64,000 nucleotides of DNA. It comes from Desulforapulum autotrophicum HRM2 (GTDB lineage: Bacteria; Desulfobacterota; Desulfobacteria; Desulfobacterales; Desulfobacteraceae). A model generated the notes under the pieces. The model was not told the DNA's origin. It did not search any database and was given only the letters and a program-made list of their open reading frames with translations. The stretch lies in contig NC_012108.1 in NCBI RefSeq assembly GCF_000020365.1, positions 2,790,001 through 2,854,000 on the forward strand, read 5' to 3'. The translations under genes and the position numbers were made by a program. Of the stretch, positions 17,142-25,789 are shown in pieces (within the stretch, counting starts at the first letter, position 1; each line of letters begins with the position of its first letter).

Positions 17142-19007
17142 ATGTTAAAAAATTTCAGACGGTTTCCCTATGATGAAATTGCCCGACAGCTTGCCCAGGT
17201 GGCCATGGGCAGATGTCCGGCCGATCTTATCATCAAAAACGGACGCCTTGTCAATGTGATAACGGCCCAGGTTCAACCGAACATGGACATTGCTGTGTAC
17301 AAGGGATACATCGCCCTGGTGGGTGATGCATCCCACGTCAGGACCGATGAAAACACCCGGATTATCGATGCTGAAAACCGTTACCTCATGCCGGGCCTTA
17401 TCGATTCCCACATGCACGTTGAAAGTTCCATGGTGGATCTTTGTTCTTTTGCTGCAGGCATTCTTCCCCACGGCACCACCACCATCTGTCCGGACAACCA
17501 CGAAATGACCAATGTGCTCGGATTAAGGGCTGTGGAACTGTTCAAGCAAAGCTCAGAGGGGCTTCCCCTCAAGGTGCTGACAGCCATGCCGGTTTGCGTT
17601 CCCTCCCTTCCGGGGTTTGAAGATGCTGGGGCAACAATAGGGCCCATTGAGGTGCGAACCGGGTATGAAAATGGCTGGGCCGAACTCCAGGGTGAACAGA
17701 TGAACTTTCCTGGGGTTATCTTTGGTGACTCCAGGGTCCATGACATCACTGCAGAGGGCATCCGTGCCAACCGTGTGCTTACCGGACACTATGCGGGGGA
17801 AGACCTTAACGCCGGACTGAATGCCTTTATCGCCTCAGGCATGACCGCCTGCCATGAAAGCACGGATGCGAAAGGTGCCTTGAAACGGGCCCAGCTTGGG
17901 ATGTACGTGCAGCAGCGTTACGGATCGGCCTGGCTTGACCTTCCCAATTTGATCCCGGCCATTACAGACAACCCGGGGATCGACACCCGCTTTTTCACCC
18001 TTGTCACCGATGATGTCACCCCTGCCACCATCCGGGACGAGGGACATCTGATACGCGTTTTAAGAAAAGCTGTCAGCCTTGGCATTTCCCCGGTCCAAGC
18101 GATTCAAATGGTTACCATCAATCCAGCCCAGCTCCTGGAAAAATCCCGCTGGATCGGTTCCATCACCCCTGGCCGATCTGCTGATATTCTGCTGGTGGAT
18201 GACCTTCAAACCTTTCATGTCCATCGGGTCATCAGCGACGGTATTCCGGTTGCCAGAAACGGCAAGCTGACCGTTGAGATTGGACACCACGATTACCCGG
18301 ACTGGGCATTGAATACGGTTCATATGCCCCCCCTCAGGCAGACGGATTTTTCAATACCGGTTCCAGACAATACACCCCGAACCGTCAGGGTGATCGGTAT
18401 GGTTCCCGGAATGGTTTACACCCGGTCACAAACCGCCGTACTGGTTCCTGAATCGGGCGTGATAGGGGCGTGTCCTGCTCAAGATATTGCCAAGGTGGGG
18501 ATGTTCTTCCGCCACACCCGCCAGGACATTCTGCCCCTGGTGAGTCCAGGTGAATCCAACTCCGGGGACCCAAAATCCGACGGTTCAAAAGCCCTGGGGT
18601 TTGTGTCTGGAACAGGAATGAAACCAGGGGCTGCCTATGCATCCACCATCGCCCATGACTGCCATAACCTGCTTGTGGTTGGAACCGACGACAAGGCCAT
18701 GGCACTCGCTGCCAATACCATCATTGAATCAAAGGGTGGCATTGCCGTTGTTGTTGACAATAAAGTTGCAGGTCATATAGCCCTTCCTTTGGCAGGGCTC
18801 ATGGGCCTTGACAGTATTGAACAAACAGCCGACCAGCTCACCCTTGTGGAGGCGGCACTCAAACGGGCAGGGTGTGTCCATCCTTCCATGGAGATGACCT
18901 TGAGTCTGCTGGGCCTTGTGGTGCTGGGAGAACTTCACATATCAAACCAGGGGCTTGTGGAACTCAAGGAGAACAAGCCGCCCTGCCGTGTGGACCTTAT
19001 CCTGTGA
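17142..19007 (+). CDS. ade: Adenine deaminase
   Basis: 621 aa, amidohydrolase superfamily, converting adenine to hypoxanthine and ammonia in purine salvage. The opening (DLIIKNGRLVNVIT) is followed by the metal-binding HxH in LMPGLIDSHMHVESSM, and HGTTTICPDNHEM. Later blocks (FTLVTDDVTPATIRDEGHL, NPAQLLEKSRWIGSI) are typical of bacterial Ade. The C-terminal domain is complete. Of the possible starts (TTG 17121, ATG 17130, ATG 17142), only 17142 has GGAG at the right distance. manC follows 42 bp later on the same strand. Confidence 0.94.
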   Translation: MLKNFRRFPYDEIARQLAQVAMGRCPADLIIKNGRLVNVITAQVQPNMDIAVYKGYIALVGDASHVRTDENTRIIDAENRYLMPGLIDSHMHVESSMVDLCSFAAGILPHGTTTICPDNHEMTNVLGLRAVELFKQSSEGLPLKVLTAMPVCVPSLPGFEDAGATIGPIEVRTGYENGWAELQGEQMNFPGVIFGDSRVHDITAEGIRANRVLTGHYAGEDLNAGLNAFIASGMTACHESTDAKGALKRAQLGMYVQQRYGSAWLDLPNLIPAITDNPGIDTRFFTLVTDDVTPATIRDEGHLIRVLRKAVSLGISPVQAIQMVTINPAQLLEKSRWIGSITPGRSADILLVDDLQTFHVHRVISDGIPVARNGKLTVEIGHHDYPDWALNTVHMPPLRQTDFSIPVPDNTPRTVRVIGMVPGMVYTRSQTAVLVPESGVIGACPAQDIAKVGMFFRHTRQDILPLVSPGESNSGDPKSDGSKALGFVSGTGMKPGAAYASTIAHDCHNLLVVGTDDKAMALAANTIIESKGGIAVVVDNKVAGHIALPLAGLMGLDSIEQTADQLTLVEAALKRAGCVHPSMEMTLSLLGLVVLGELHISNQGLVELKENKPPCRVDLIL

Positions 19008-19049
19008 TGACTTTTGGGCTTATTTTGAACACATAAAAAAGGAGTTGAC

Positions 19050-20471
19050 ATGATTACACCCGTTATTCTTGCCGGAGGTTCTGGCACAAGGTTATGGCCC
19101 CTGTCAAGGGAACTTTACCCAAAACAGATGCTCTGCCTGACCAATGACCACACCATGCTTCAGAACACCCTGTTGAGACTCAAAAAACTCAAGTCCATTG
19201 AAGAGCCCATCATCGTCTGCAACGAAGAGCACCGGTTCATGGCGGCAGAGCAGCTTCGGCAAATCGAGGTGAAACCCTTTTCCATCCTCCTCGAACCCGT
19301 GGGCAGAAACACAGCCCCGGCCATCTGTGTGGCAGCCCTTCAAGCCCTTGCCCATGAACAGGACCCGGTGCTTCTGGTTTTGCCGGCGGACCATGTGATT
19401 GAAAATATATCCAACTTCCACAACGCCATTGAACGGGGTGAGTCCCATGCCCAGAAGGGGGACCTTGTCACCTTTGGCATTGTGCCCGATTCCCCTGAAA
19501 CAGGGTATGGGTATATTAAAAAAGGGCGTCCCATGGGAGATGTTTCCCAGGCATTTGTTCTGGACTCGTTTTTTGAAAAGCCGGACCTTGAAACGGCCCA
19601 GGGTTACATGGATTCAGGAGATTTCTGCTGGAACAGCGGCATGTTCATGTTCAAGGCATCTGCCATTATTAAAGAGCTTGAACACTTTGCTCCTGGGATT
19701 GTAAAAAGCTGCAGACATGCCATGGAGAAAGGGGTTCAGGATCTTGATTTTTTCAGGCTCGACAAAGATAGTTTTGCAGAATCTCCGTCTGACTCCATTG
19801 ATTATGCCGTGATGGAGCACACCCAGAAGGGTGTGATGATTCCATTTGAGGCCGGATGGAACGATCTGGGTTCCTGGAACGCCCTTTGGAAAACCGGAAT
19901 AAAGGATGACAATGCAAATGTCATCAAGGGAGATGTGCTGCTCTCGGATGTAAACAATTCATATTTCTTCGCCGAAAGCCGTCTTGTTACCGCAGTGGGC
20001 GTTGACGATCTGGTGGTGGTTGAGACAAAGGATGCAGTGCTCGTGGCGTCAAGGGAGAAGGTCAAGAATGTAAAAGCCCTTGTGGGCAAATTACGAGACC
20101 AGGGCAGAATTGAAGCCCTGGGCCACAGAAAGGTTTACAGACCCTGGGGGTGTTACGAGTCCGTGGATGACTCGGAAAGATTCCAGGTCAAACGGATCAC
20201 GGTAAAACCGGGTGCAAAATTATCCCTGCAAAAACACTATCACAGGGCCGAGCACTGGACGGTTGTTTCAGGTACCGCCATCATCACCAAGGGCGAAGAA
20301 GAGTTTCTGCTCAAAGAGGACGAGTCTGTCTATATCCCCCTTGGGGTCATGCACCGGATGGAAAATCCAGGCAGGGTCCCCCTTGAACTCATTGAGGTCC
20401 AGTCCGGCACCTATCTTGGTGAGGATGATATTGTAAGGTTTGAGGATGTGTATGGAAGGCTTAAACATTGA
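19050..20471 (+). CDS. manC: Mannose-1-phosphate guanylyltransferase / mannose-6-phosphate isomerase
   Basis: 473 aa, the usual bifunctional length. The N-terminal nucleotidyltransferase (about 1-350) has AGGSGTRLWPLSRELYPKQ, the GDP-mannose pyrophosphorylase signature, and DSFFEKPD. The C-terminal cupin (about 360-473) is the type II phosphomannose isomerase: KPGAKLSLQKHYHRAEHW with metal-binding His, then VYIPLGVMHRMEN. Product: GDP-mannose for surface polysaccharide. AGGAG lies before the ATG. No sugar-polymer genes are adjacent, so it probably serves loci elsewhere. Confidence 0.94.
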   Translation: MITPVILAGGSGTRLWPLSRELYPKQMLCLTNDHTMLQNTLLRLKKLKSIEEPIIVCNEEHRFMAAEQLRQIEVKPFSILLEPVGRNTAPAICVAALQALAHEQDPVLLVLPADHVIENISNFHNAIERGESHAQKGDLVTFGIVPDSPETGYGYIKKGRPMGDVSQAFVLDSFFEKPDLETAQGYMDSGDFCWNSGMFMFKASAIIKELEHFAPGIVKSCRHAMEKGVQDLDFFRLDKDSFAESPSDSIDYAVMEHTQKGVMIPFEAGWNDLGSWNALWKTGIKDDNANVIKGDVLLSDVNNSYFFAESRLVTAVGVDDLVVVETKDAVLVASREKVKNVKALVGKLRDQGRIEALGHRKVYRPWGCYESVDDSERFQVKRITVKPGAKLSLQKHYHRAEHWTVVSGTAIITKGEEEFLLKEDESVYIPLGVMHRMENPGRVPLELIEVQSGTYLGEDDIVRFEDVYGRLKH

Positions 20472-20599
20472 GCTTATGTGTTTCCCGCTGTTTTAGACGT
20501 CCGGGGCCGATAAATAACAAAAAACATTGATAATTAATCTGTTGTTTAATAATCTGACAGGCATAGGGTTAATGTTAAGAATAAATACGGAGCAAATTC

Positions 20600-21169
20600 A
20601 TGTCCCCAAAAAGCAGTGGTATTTTAAAAGGTCATTTTCTCATGGCTATACCTGGATTGCCTGATCCTAATTTTGCACAAACCGTGACCTGCATCTGTGA
20701 ACACAATAAAACCGGTGCTCTCGGATTTATCATTAACCGGATACACCCCCTTCTGACCGGCCAGGAATTGTTTGAAGATCTTAAGATTACCTGCAACCAG
20801 GCCATTGATAAGATAGCTATTCACCTGGGCGGCCCGGTTCAACCAAGTGGTGTGTTTGTCCTCCACGGCCCTCCGTTTGACTGGCATGGATGCTTGAAAA
20901 TCAACGACTGGCTCGGCTTGAGCAATACCCGGGATATCCTCGAAGCCGTTGCAAGACAGGAAGGTCCTGAAAATTTTATAGTTCTTCTTGGCTGCGCCGG
21001 CTGGGGCCCCCTCCAGTTGGACAATGAAATTAATGACAATGCATGGCTGACCATTCCAGTTTCCCAGGAGATACTCTTTAAAACCGACGTAAAGCTGAAG
21101 TGGGAGATGACCATGATGCAGATGGGAATTGTGTCGGACAATCATTCTGATAATTCTGGAAAGGCGTGA
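20600..21169 (+). CDS. YqgE/AlgH family protein
   Basis: 189 aa, DUF179. Typical motifs are LKGHFLMAIPGLPDPNFAQT near the start, GALGFIINR, and FIVLLGCAGWGPLQLDNE. The family is widespread and its molecular function is unsettled despite the name AlgH. GGAG lies 8 nt before the ATG. The dynamin-like gene starts 10 bp after the stop, so the two are likely co-transcribed. Confidence 0.92.
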   Translation: MSPKSSGILKGHFLMAIPGLPDPNFAQTVTCICEHNKTGALGFIINRIHPLLTGQELFEDLKITCNQAIDKIAIHLGGPVQPSGVFVLHGPPFDWHGCLKINDWLGLSNTRDILEAVARQEGPENFIVLLGCAGWGPLQLDNEINDNAWLTIPVSQEILFKTDVKLKWEMTMMQMGIVSDNHSDNSGKA

Positions 21170-21179
21170 ACCTGATTTT

Positions 21180-23396
21180 ATGACAATGACCGAAAAAATT
21201 TTATACGATATTGAAACCATCTCTTCCAACCTTGGGTTGACCCTTGAATCAATGCGGGAAATTCCCGGCATGTATGACACTTCAGCAGATACGGCACTGG
21301 AACTGTGCTGCACCCTTCCGGGTACGATTCGGTCCAATATCCTGAAAATTGCCGTGGTCGGAGCCATAAAATCGGGCAAGACCACCTTTATTAACGCCTG
21401 GCTCAAGGATGACCTCTTAAAAAGGGGGGCCGGGGTCGTTACGGCCATTGTGACACGGTTACAAAGACAATCGACACTTACGGCACGTATCTTCCTGAAA
21501 TCCTGGGACGATATCAACCAGGAAATAGAACAGGCCCTGTTCATGTTCCCGGAAAAAGAGTGGAACCCTGAAAAAAATACCCCAGGGTTTGATTTGAGAC
21601 GGGAACGAGACAGGCAATTCCTGAACGACTTTAACGTGGATATTTTTTCAGATCTCTCGGTTTCCGAAGCCGGCCTCAGGCCGGAGTCGGTGACCATCAC
21701 CCGGGCTGTAGAAGGGTATGAAGCTGTCAAGGATCTGATCAAGCCAGACCGGTCAATTCTTGAATTTTCAGGGCCCCTTTTTGAAACCCATAAAAAATTT
21801 ACAGGCAACGATTCCCGGGCTTTTTTTGTAAGGGATGTTGCCCTTGGCGTGACGTCCCCCGGTCTTGACCCGGATATTGAAATTGCCGACTGCCAGGGCA
21901 GCGACTCAACCAACCCGTTCCATATGGTTCAGATCCAGAATTACCTGACACGGGCCAACCTTATCATCTACCTGATCAGCAGCCGGACAGGCCTGCGCCA
22001 GGCGGACATGAATTTCTTAAGAGTCATTGAGACCATGGGGCTCATGGAAAACATTGTTTTTGTTCTTAACGCCGATCTTAACGAGCATGAAAATCTTAAA
22101 GACCTCATGTCGGTTGAACATCGGGTTAGAAAAGAGCTGACCTACATTAAAAAAGATCCCGAACTCTATACCATCTCATCCCTTTACAACCTGTTCTGCG
22201 ATCTTGCCCCTGATCTGTCCAGAAAAAACAGCATCATCCTTGACCTGTGGAAGGAGGATGCCAACACAACAGCATATCTGTCCAGCATGACCCAACGGTT
22301 CAATTCAAGACTCGTCGGGCGGCTGTCCAGTGAGCGGTTCTACCTCACCGTGGCAAACCCCATTGAGCGCCTGCGGCAGATTGCCTTTATGGCCCGGCAG
22401 CGTCTTTCGCTTTTTTCAGATCTTCTCTCCCAGGACCTCTCAAAGGCAAGGGGTGCCATGGACCGGCTGGCAGAGATGCTCGAAACGGGAAAAAAGCTTG
22501 AAGCCATCATGGACAATTCCATTGAGGGTGCCGTTGATCAGCTTGAACGGGAAATCCAAAAAGAGGCAAACGCCCTTTTTGATCCCCTCCAGGGTACCAT
22601 TGCAAAGGATGTTGCGCATTTTATCGGGGGATGTAAGATTGATATCTCCCTGTATGAGTCAAAACTTTTGCACCACGGATTTGAGAACACCCTTTACCTG
22701 ATGTTCCAGGAGTTGAAATCAGCCCTTGACACCTTTATGACACAGACCATAAATGCAAGGGTGCTCGGGTTTATCCATGACCAGGAAAAGGCCATTGAAG
22801 GCTATTTTAAGACCCTGTACCGATCCTATGACATCAACCCCCATGAGATTTCCCCGGTTAAGGATCAGGATCATCAGCCTGAAACTGCCCCAGGAAGGAA
22901 GATTGTACCCATTGATTTGAGAACCATCAAGGGAATACTCGGCCTGAGCCTTCCAACAGAAGCCTTTGTCACCCGGTACAATGCAAGGATACGGGTAAGT
23001 GCCATGGCAAAATTCGGACTGTTTTCCCTTGGGGACATTATCGGTCGACTGATGAACAGGAGGAGATACACCCCTGGTGTGTCAGCCCTTTCAGCTTCGG
23101 AAAAAAAAATCAAGCAAGAGGCCCTCAGATCCGTTGTCAACCATCTTGAAGCCTATCAGAAATCAGTGACCAGGGATTATCTCATTCCCCTGTTGGAGGC
23201 TGTTTCCCGGGATTTCAAGGATAAACTTGTGGCAAGGTGCAGGGTCTGTGATGTTGAGATTGAAACCATGGAGGGGGTTATCGCCCTGGACCAGGCAAGC
23301 AAGAAAGCCCAGTCCCGAACCCTCGATGCCATGGCTGCAGGACTTACAAAAATCGTTAAAAAGATTGAGAGCCTGCCTGTTCAGTATTTAAACTGA
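21180..23396 (+). CDS. Bacterial dynamin-like GTPase
   Basis: 738 aa. The GTPase domain comes first: P-loop GAIKSGKTTF at about 61-70, a Thr-containing switch region (GVVTAIVTRL), G3 as IADCQGSDST, and an unusual G4, LNADLNE, in place of NKxD. The rest is long alpha-helical and coiled-coil (about 400-590), as in dynamins, with a basic stretch before a short hydrophobic segment (AKFGLFSLGDIIGRLMNRRR) that could contact membrane. Bacterial dynamins remodel or protect membranes. The open frame extends into algH; the ATG at 21180 begins the conserved part, though its ribosome site is weak. No partner dynamin is adjacent. Confidence 0.8.
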   Translation: MTMTEKILYDIETISSNLGLTLESMREIPGMYDTSADTALELCCTLPGTIRSNILKIAVVGAIKSGKTTFINAWLKDDLLKRGAGVVTAIVTRLQRQSTLTARIFLKSWDDINQEIEQALFMFPEKEWNPEKNTPGFDLRRERDRQFLNDFNVDIFSDLSVSEAGLRPESVTITRAVEGYEAVKDLIKPDRSILEFSGPLFETHKKFTGNDSRAFFVRDVALGVTSPGLDPDIEIADCQGSDSTNPFHMVQIQNYLTRANLIIYLISSRTGLRQADMNFLRVIETMGLMENIVFVLNADLNEHENLKDLMSVEHRVRKELTYIKKDPELYTISSLYNLFCDLAPDLSRKNSIILDLWKEDANTTAYLSSMTQRFNSRLVGRLSSERFYLTVANPIERLRQIAFMARQRLSLFSDLLSQDLSKARGAMDRLAEMLETGKKLEAIMDNSIEGAVDQLEREIQKEANALFDPLQGTIAKDVAHFIGGCKIDISLYESKLLHHGFENTLYLMFQELKSALDTFMTQTINARVLGFIHDQEKAIEGYFKTLYRSYDINPHEISPVKDQDHQPETAPGRKIVPIDLRTIKGILGLSLPTEAFVTRYNARIRVSAMAKFGLFSLGDIIGRLMNRRRYTPGVSALSASEKKIKQEALRSVVNHLEAYQKSVTRDYLIPLLEAVSRDFKDKLVARCRVCDVEIETMEGVIALDQASKKAQSRTLDAMAAGLTKIVKKIESLPVQYLN

Positions 23397-23437
23397 AGGC
23401 GGGAATGGCGTAAACCATAGCTAAGGGAGGTCCTAAA

Positions 23438-23881
23438 ATGACGTTCAAGAGAATACTGTGCTGTGTGGATTTTTCATCCAATTCGGAAAATGCGTTCAAG
23501 GTGGCCATGGACATGGCCGAGAAATATGGTGCGACACTCCATCTTCTCCATGTGCTCCCACCCGTTGTCAACCCGTTGATCACTGACATCAACATCGCCA
23601 TTCCGGAAGCATCGTCCACGGCCCTGGTTCAGAAAGTTGAAGACCGGATGCAGGAGGTGTATGCCAAAAAAATCAATCCTTCCATGAACCATGTGATTTC
23701 AGTCAAGGATGGCCATGTATCGTCGGAGATTCTCAACTACCTCCTGGACGAAACCATAGACCTTGTCATTCTCGGAGCCTATGGTCTGTCAGGGGTGGAG
23801 CTTGTTCTTTTTGGTAGCGTTGCAAAACGCATTGCCCATAAGGCACCCTGTTCCGTGATGATTGTCCGGGAGAAAAAGTAA
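23438..23881 (+). CDS. Universal stress protein (UspA family)
   Basis: 147 aa, a single Usp domain: FKRILCCVDFSSNSENAF at the start, LHLLHVLPPV, and the ATP-binding end LVILGAYGLSGVELVLFGSV followed by CSVMIVRE. The glycine pattern GxYGxSG-9-GS is close to that of ATP-binding Usps. AGGGAGG precedes the ATG. It follows the dynamin gene by 41 bp and ends 6 bp before the convergent HD gene. Confidence 0.92.
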   Translation: MTFKRILCCVDFSSNSENAFKVAMDMAEKYGATLHLLHVLPPVVNPLITDINIAIPEASSTALVQKVEDRMQEVYAKKINPSMNHVISVKDGHVSSEILNYLLDETIDLVILGAYGLSGVELVLFGSVAKRIAHKAPCSVMIVREKK

Positions 23882-23887
23882 ACCTGT

Positions 23888-24427
23888 CTACACCAGGTCA
23901 GCCAATCGATCAGGGGTGATCTCGAGGTTTTGAAACAGCATTTGCTCCAGGGACAGCGTTTCCTCCCACATTCGTTTGATACGCACCACCGCATTTGGGG
24001 AGGTGCCGTACCGCTCCATGATGTACCCGAGGCGCTGTTCCAGGGGGACCACCTGATCGTGGAGCACCCTTTTGTCGGCATAGTTGACAATGGCAGCCTC
24101 GGTTGCCGTTGTCCTGTCAACACTGGGATCAAGGTTTACATGCTGGCGAACGATCTCACCCACCTCGAAATACCCGAGCCGGGCAAGGAGAGCCCCCCCG
24201 GTTTGTGCATGTTTTTCCCCCGTGGTAAAGCTTCGGGTCTTTGTGATATCATGGAGAATGGCCCCGGCCAGGATAAGGTCTTGGTTGAGACCGGGGGTGT
24301 TGTTCTTTAAACAAAGGGTCAGTGTTTTTGCAACTCTCTGTACCATGAGCGAGTGATCAATGATATGGCTCAGCATTTCCATTGTTTCTATCAGCTCAAG
24401 GCATCGTTCCGGAGAGGGGATGTTCAT
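23888..24427 (-). CDS. HD domain phosphohydrolase
   Basis: 179 aa. HD-domain metal ligands are visible: HIIDHSLMVQRVA (first His), GAILHDITKTRSF (His-Asp) and HAQTGG with VGEIVRQHVNLDP following. HDIG-type proteins hydrolyse phosphate esters of nucleotides or related molecules; the substrate is unknown. The start overlaps the stop of the DUF1232-DnaJ gene by 4 bp (ATGA), so it is translationally coupled to it and part of the dapB-side minus-strand unit. Confidence 0.88.
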   Translation of the reverse strand: MNIPSPERCLELIETMEMLSHIIDHSLMVQRVAKTLTLCLKNNTPGLNQDLILAGAILHDITKTRSFTTGEKHAQTGGALLARLGYFEVGEIVRQHVNLDPSVDRTTATEAAIVNYADKRVLHDQVVPLEQRLGYIMERYGTSPNAVVRIKRMWEETLSLEQMLFQNLEITPDRLADLV

Positions 24428-24939
24428 CTTTTACCTGCCATCATCCAGGTATAGGCATCTTTAATTTCCATAAATTTAAGGTTTGCAAGGTCCTGGAATT
24501 CTTTTCCAAGGCTTGCCACCCTGTCCGGATGATACTGCTTTGCCGCAGCCCTGAAGGCCGCCTGGATTTCGTCTTTGGTTGCGTTTTCAGCTACCCCGAG
24601 AATTTCATGGGGCTTTTTGGGAATGGCAGTTTCAGGCCCCTGACTGCGGTTCCGATAGTTTTCCGGATTTTCCCGCCTATCGGTTGAGTCCTGTGCCTGT
24701 TCACCGTCCTGCCCCCCCCATCGTTGGTTGAAAAATCCAGGAAGCCTGTTGAACCGCAGGTAATAGATGATCAAACCAACGATAAAGGCATCGTCAATCC
24801 AACCCACCAGGGGCAAAAGAATATCCGGAATAAGATCCACCGGGCTTACCAGGTAGGCAAGGGCGATCAAAGCCAGCAAAATTTTATTATAGGTACTCAA
24901 GGTATTGAAGTTAAGCCTTGTTTGTGTGCTTAAGCACAT
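24424..24939 (-). CDS. DUF1232-DnaJ domain membrane protein
   Basis: 171 aa. The N-terminal half carries DUF1232 with two membrane helices and its signature YLVSPVDLIPD, then GWIDDAFIVGLI. After a Gln/Asp-rich linker the C-terminal half (about 108-171) is a J domain: HEILGVAENATKDEIQAAF, with HPD in KQYHPDRVASLG. A membrane-tethered DnaK co-chaperone is inferred. The frame overlaps the end of dapB by 29 bp if the ATG at 24939 is used; a later TTG is possible. It overlaps the HD gene by 4 bp. Confidence 0.85.
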   Translation of the reverse strand: MCLSTQTRLNFNTLSTYNKILLALIALAYLVSPVDLIPDILLPLVGWIDDAFIVGLIIYYLRFNRLPGFFNQRWGGQDGEQAQDSTDRRENPENYRNRSQGPETAIPKKPHEILGVAENATKDEIQAAFRAAAKQYHPDRVASLGKEFQDLANLKFMEIKDAYTWMMAGKR

Positions 24940-25771
24940 CGATCATGGTATAAACACGACCCTTGCCGGATGCTGATTCGCCTGCCTGAAGGCTCTTTAC
25001 CCGTTGGTTTAAAAAAACGGCACCGTCAAGGGTTCCCTGGATATAAATTTGTCGACCATTGATGTTGTGCTTGAACTGGAAACAGGCGGACCCATCCTGG
25101 GAGGTCAGGGTGTAGGTGTGCCAGGCATGGCCATCCAGGTGCTCTTCCGGAATTTTCCAGATCTCTTTTTGAACCATGGGATCCCGCACCATTTTAATGT
25201 CCTTGTCTGAAAAGGGAATGCCGAGCCCGTTGAAATAGCCGACCATGGCCCTGGCCGTTCCGCTGGTATCGGCCTTATCTTTCTGATGGCTTTCCTCAAT
25301 GGTAAGGTTATATCCCTTGAACAGATCTGGGAAGGTGGTGGATGCAAAGGCCATCATGGCCTGGAAACCCACAATCTGCTTTGCCATATTTGGTGCGATC
25401 AGGGCTGGAACAGTTCCGTTCTCCACCGTTTTCATGAGCTCTTCCCTGTCACCGCCAGTGGTCCCCATGACAAAGGGCAGACAGTTATCAACGTAAAACC
25501 GTGCGTTGTCATTTACGGCCATGGGATGGGTGAAATCAATGGAGATCAGCCCGGGATAACGACTGCAGATCTCCTGGATCAGGTCGTTACGATCCTTTGG
25601 AAGAACCAGTCTGATTTTCTGTGTATTGATGGTGTGAAAATCTTCTTGAATTTCAGGTCCGGTAAGGGAATAGGGGACAAGGGTGAACCTGTCGTCACTG
25701 ATTACGTGGGATGCAATGGTCATGGCAACCTTTCCGGGCAGTCCATTGATCATCAAGTATAGGTTTTCCAT
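24911..25771 (-). CDS. dapB: 4-hydroxy-tetrahydrodipicolinate reductase, plant-type
   Basis: 286 aa. It catalyses the second committed step of lysine/diaminopimelate synthesis. The N-terminal Rossmann region has INGLPGKVAMTIASH rather than the usual GxxGxMG of proteobacterial DapB, and the catalytic region reads EESHQKDKADTSGTA (the His and Lys plus SGTA). GTTGG and APNMAKQ correspond to the usual cofactor-contact blocks. This pattern fits the DapB form first noted in plants and some bacteria. AAGGAG precedes the ATG. It lies 18 bp after the AmgK-MurU fusion gene. Confidence 0.88.
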   Translation of the reverse strand: MENLYLMINGLPGKVAMTIASHVISDDRFTLVPYSLTGPEIQEDFHTINTQKIRLVLPKDRNDLIQEICSRYPGLISIDFTHPMAVNDNARFYVDNCLPFVMGTTGGDREELMKTVENGTVPALIAPNMAKQIVGFQAMMAFASTTFPDLFKGYNLTIEESHQKDKADTSGTARAMVGYFNGLGIPFSDKDIKMVRDPMVQKEIWKIPEEHLDGHAWHTYTLTSQDGSACFQFKHNINGRQIYIQGTLDGAVFLNQRVKSLQAGESASGKGRVYTMIDVLKHTNKA

Positions 25772-25789
25772 AAAAACTCCTTATATTCT

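Noticed and set aside
20624-21913. 429 aa minus-strand open frame
   Set aside because: It is antisense to algH and the dynamin gene, both of which have clear motifs; no domain is visible in it.
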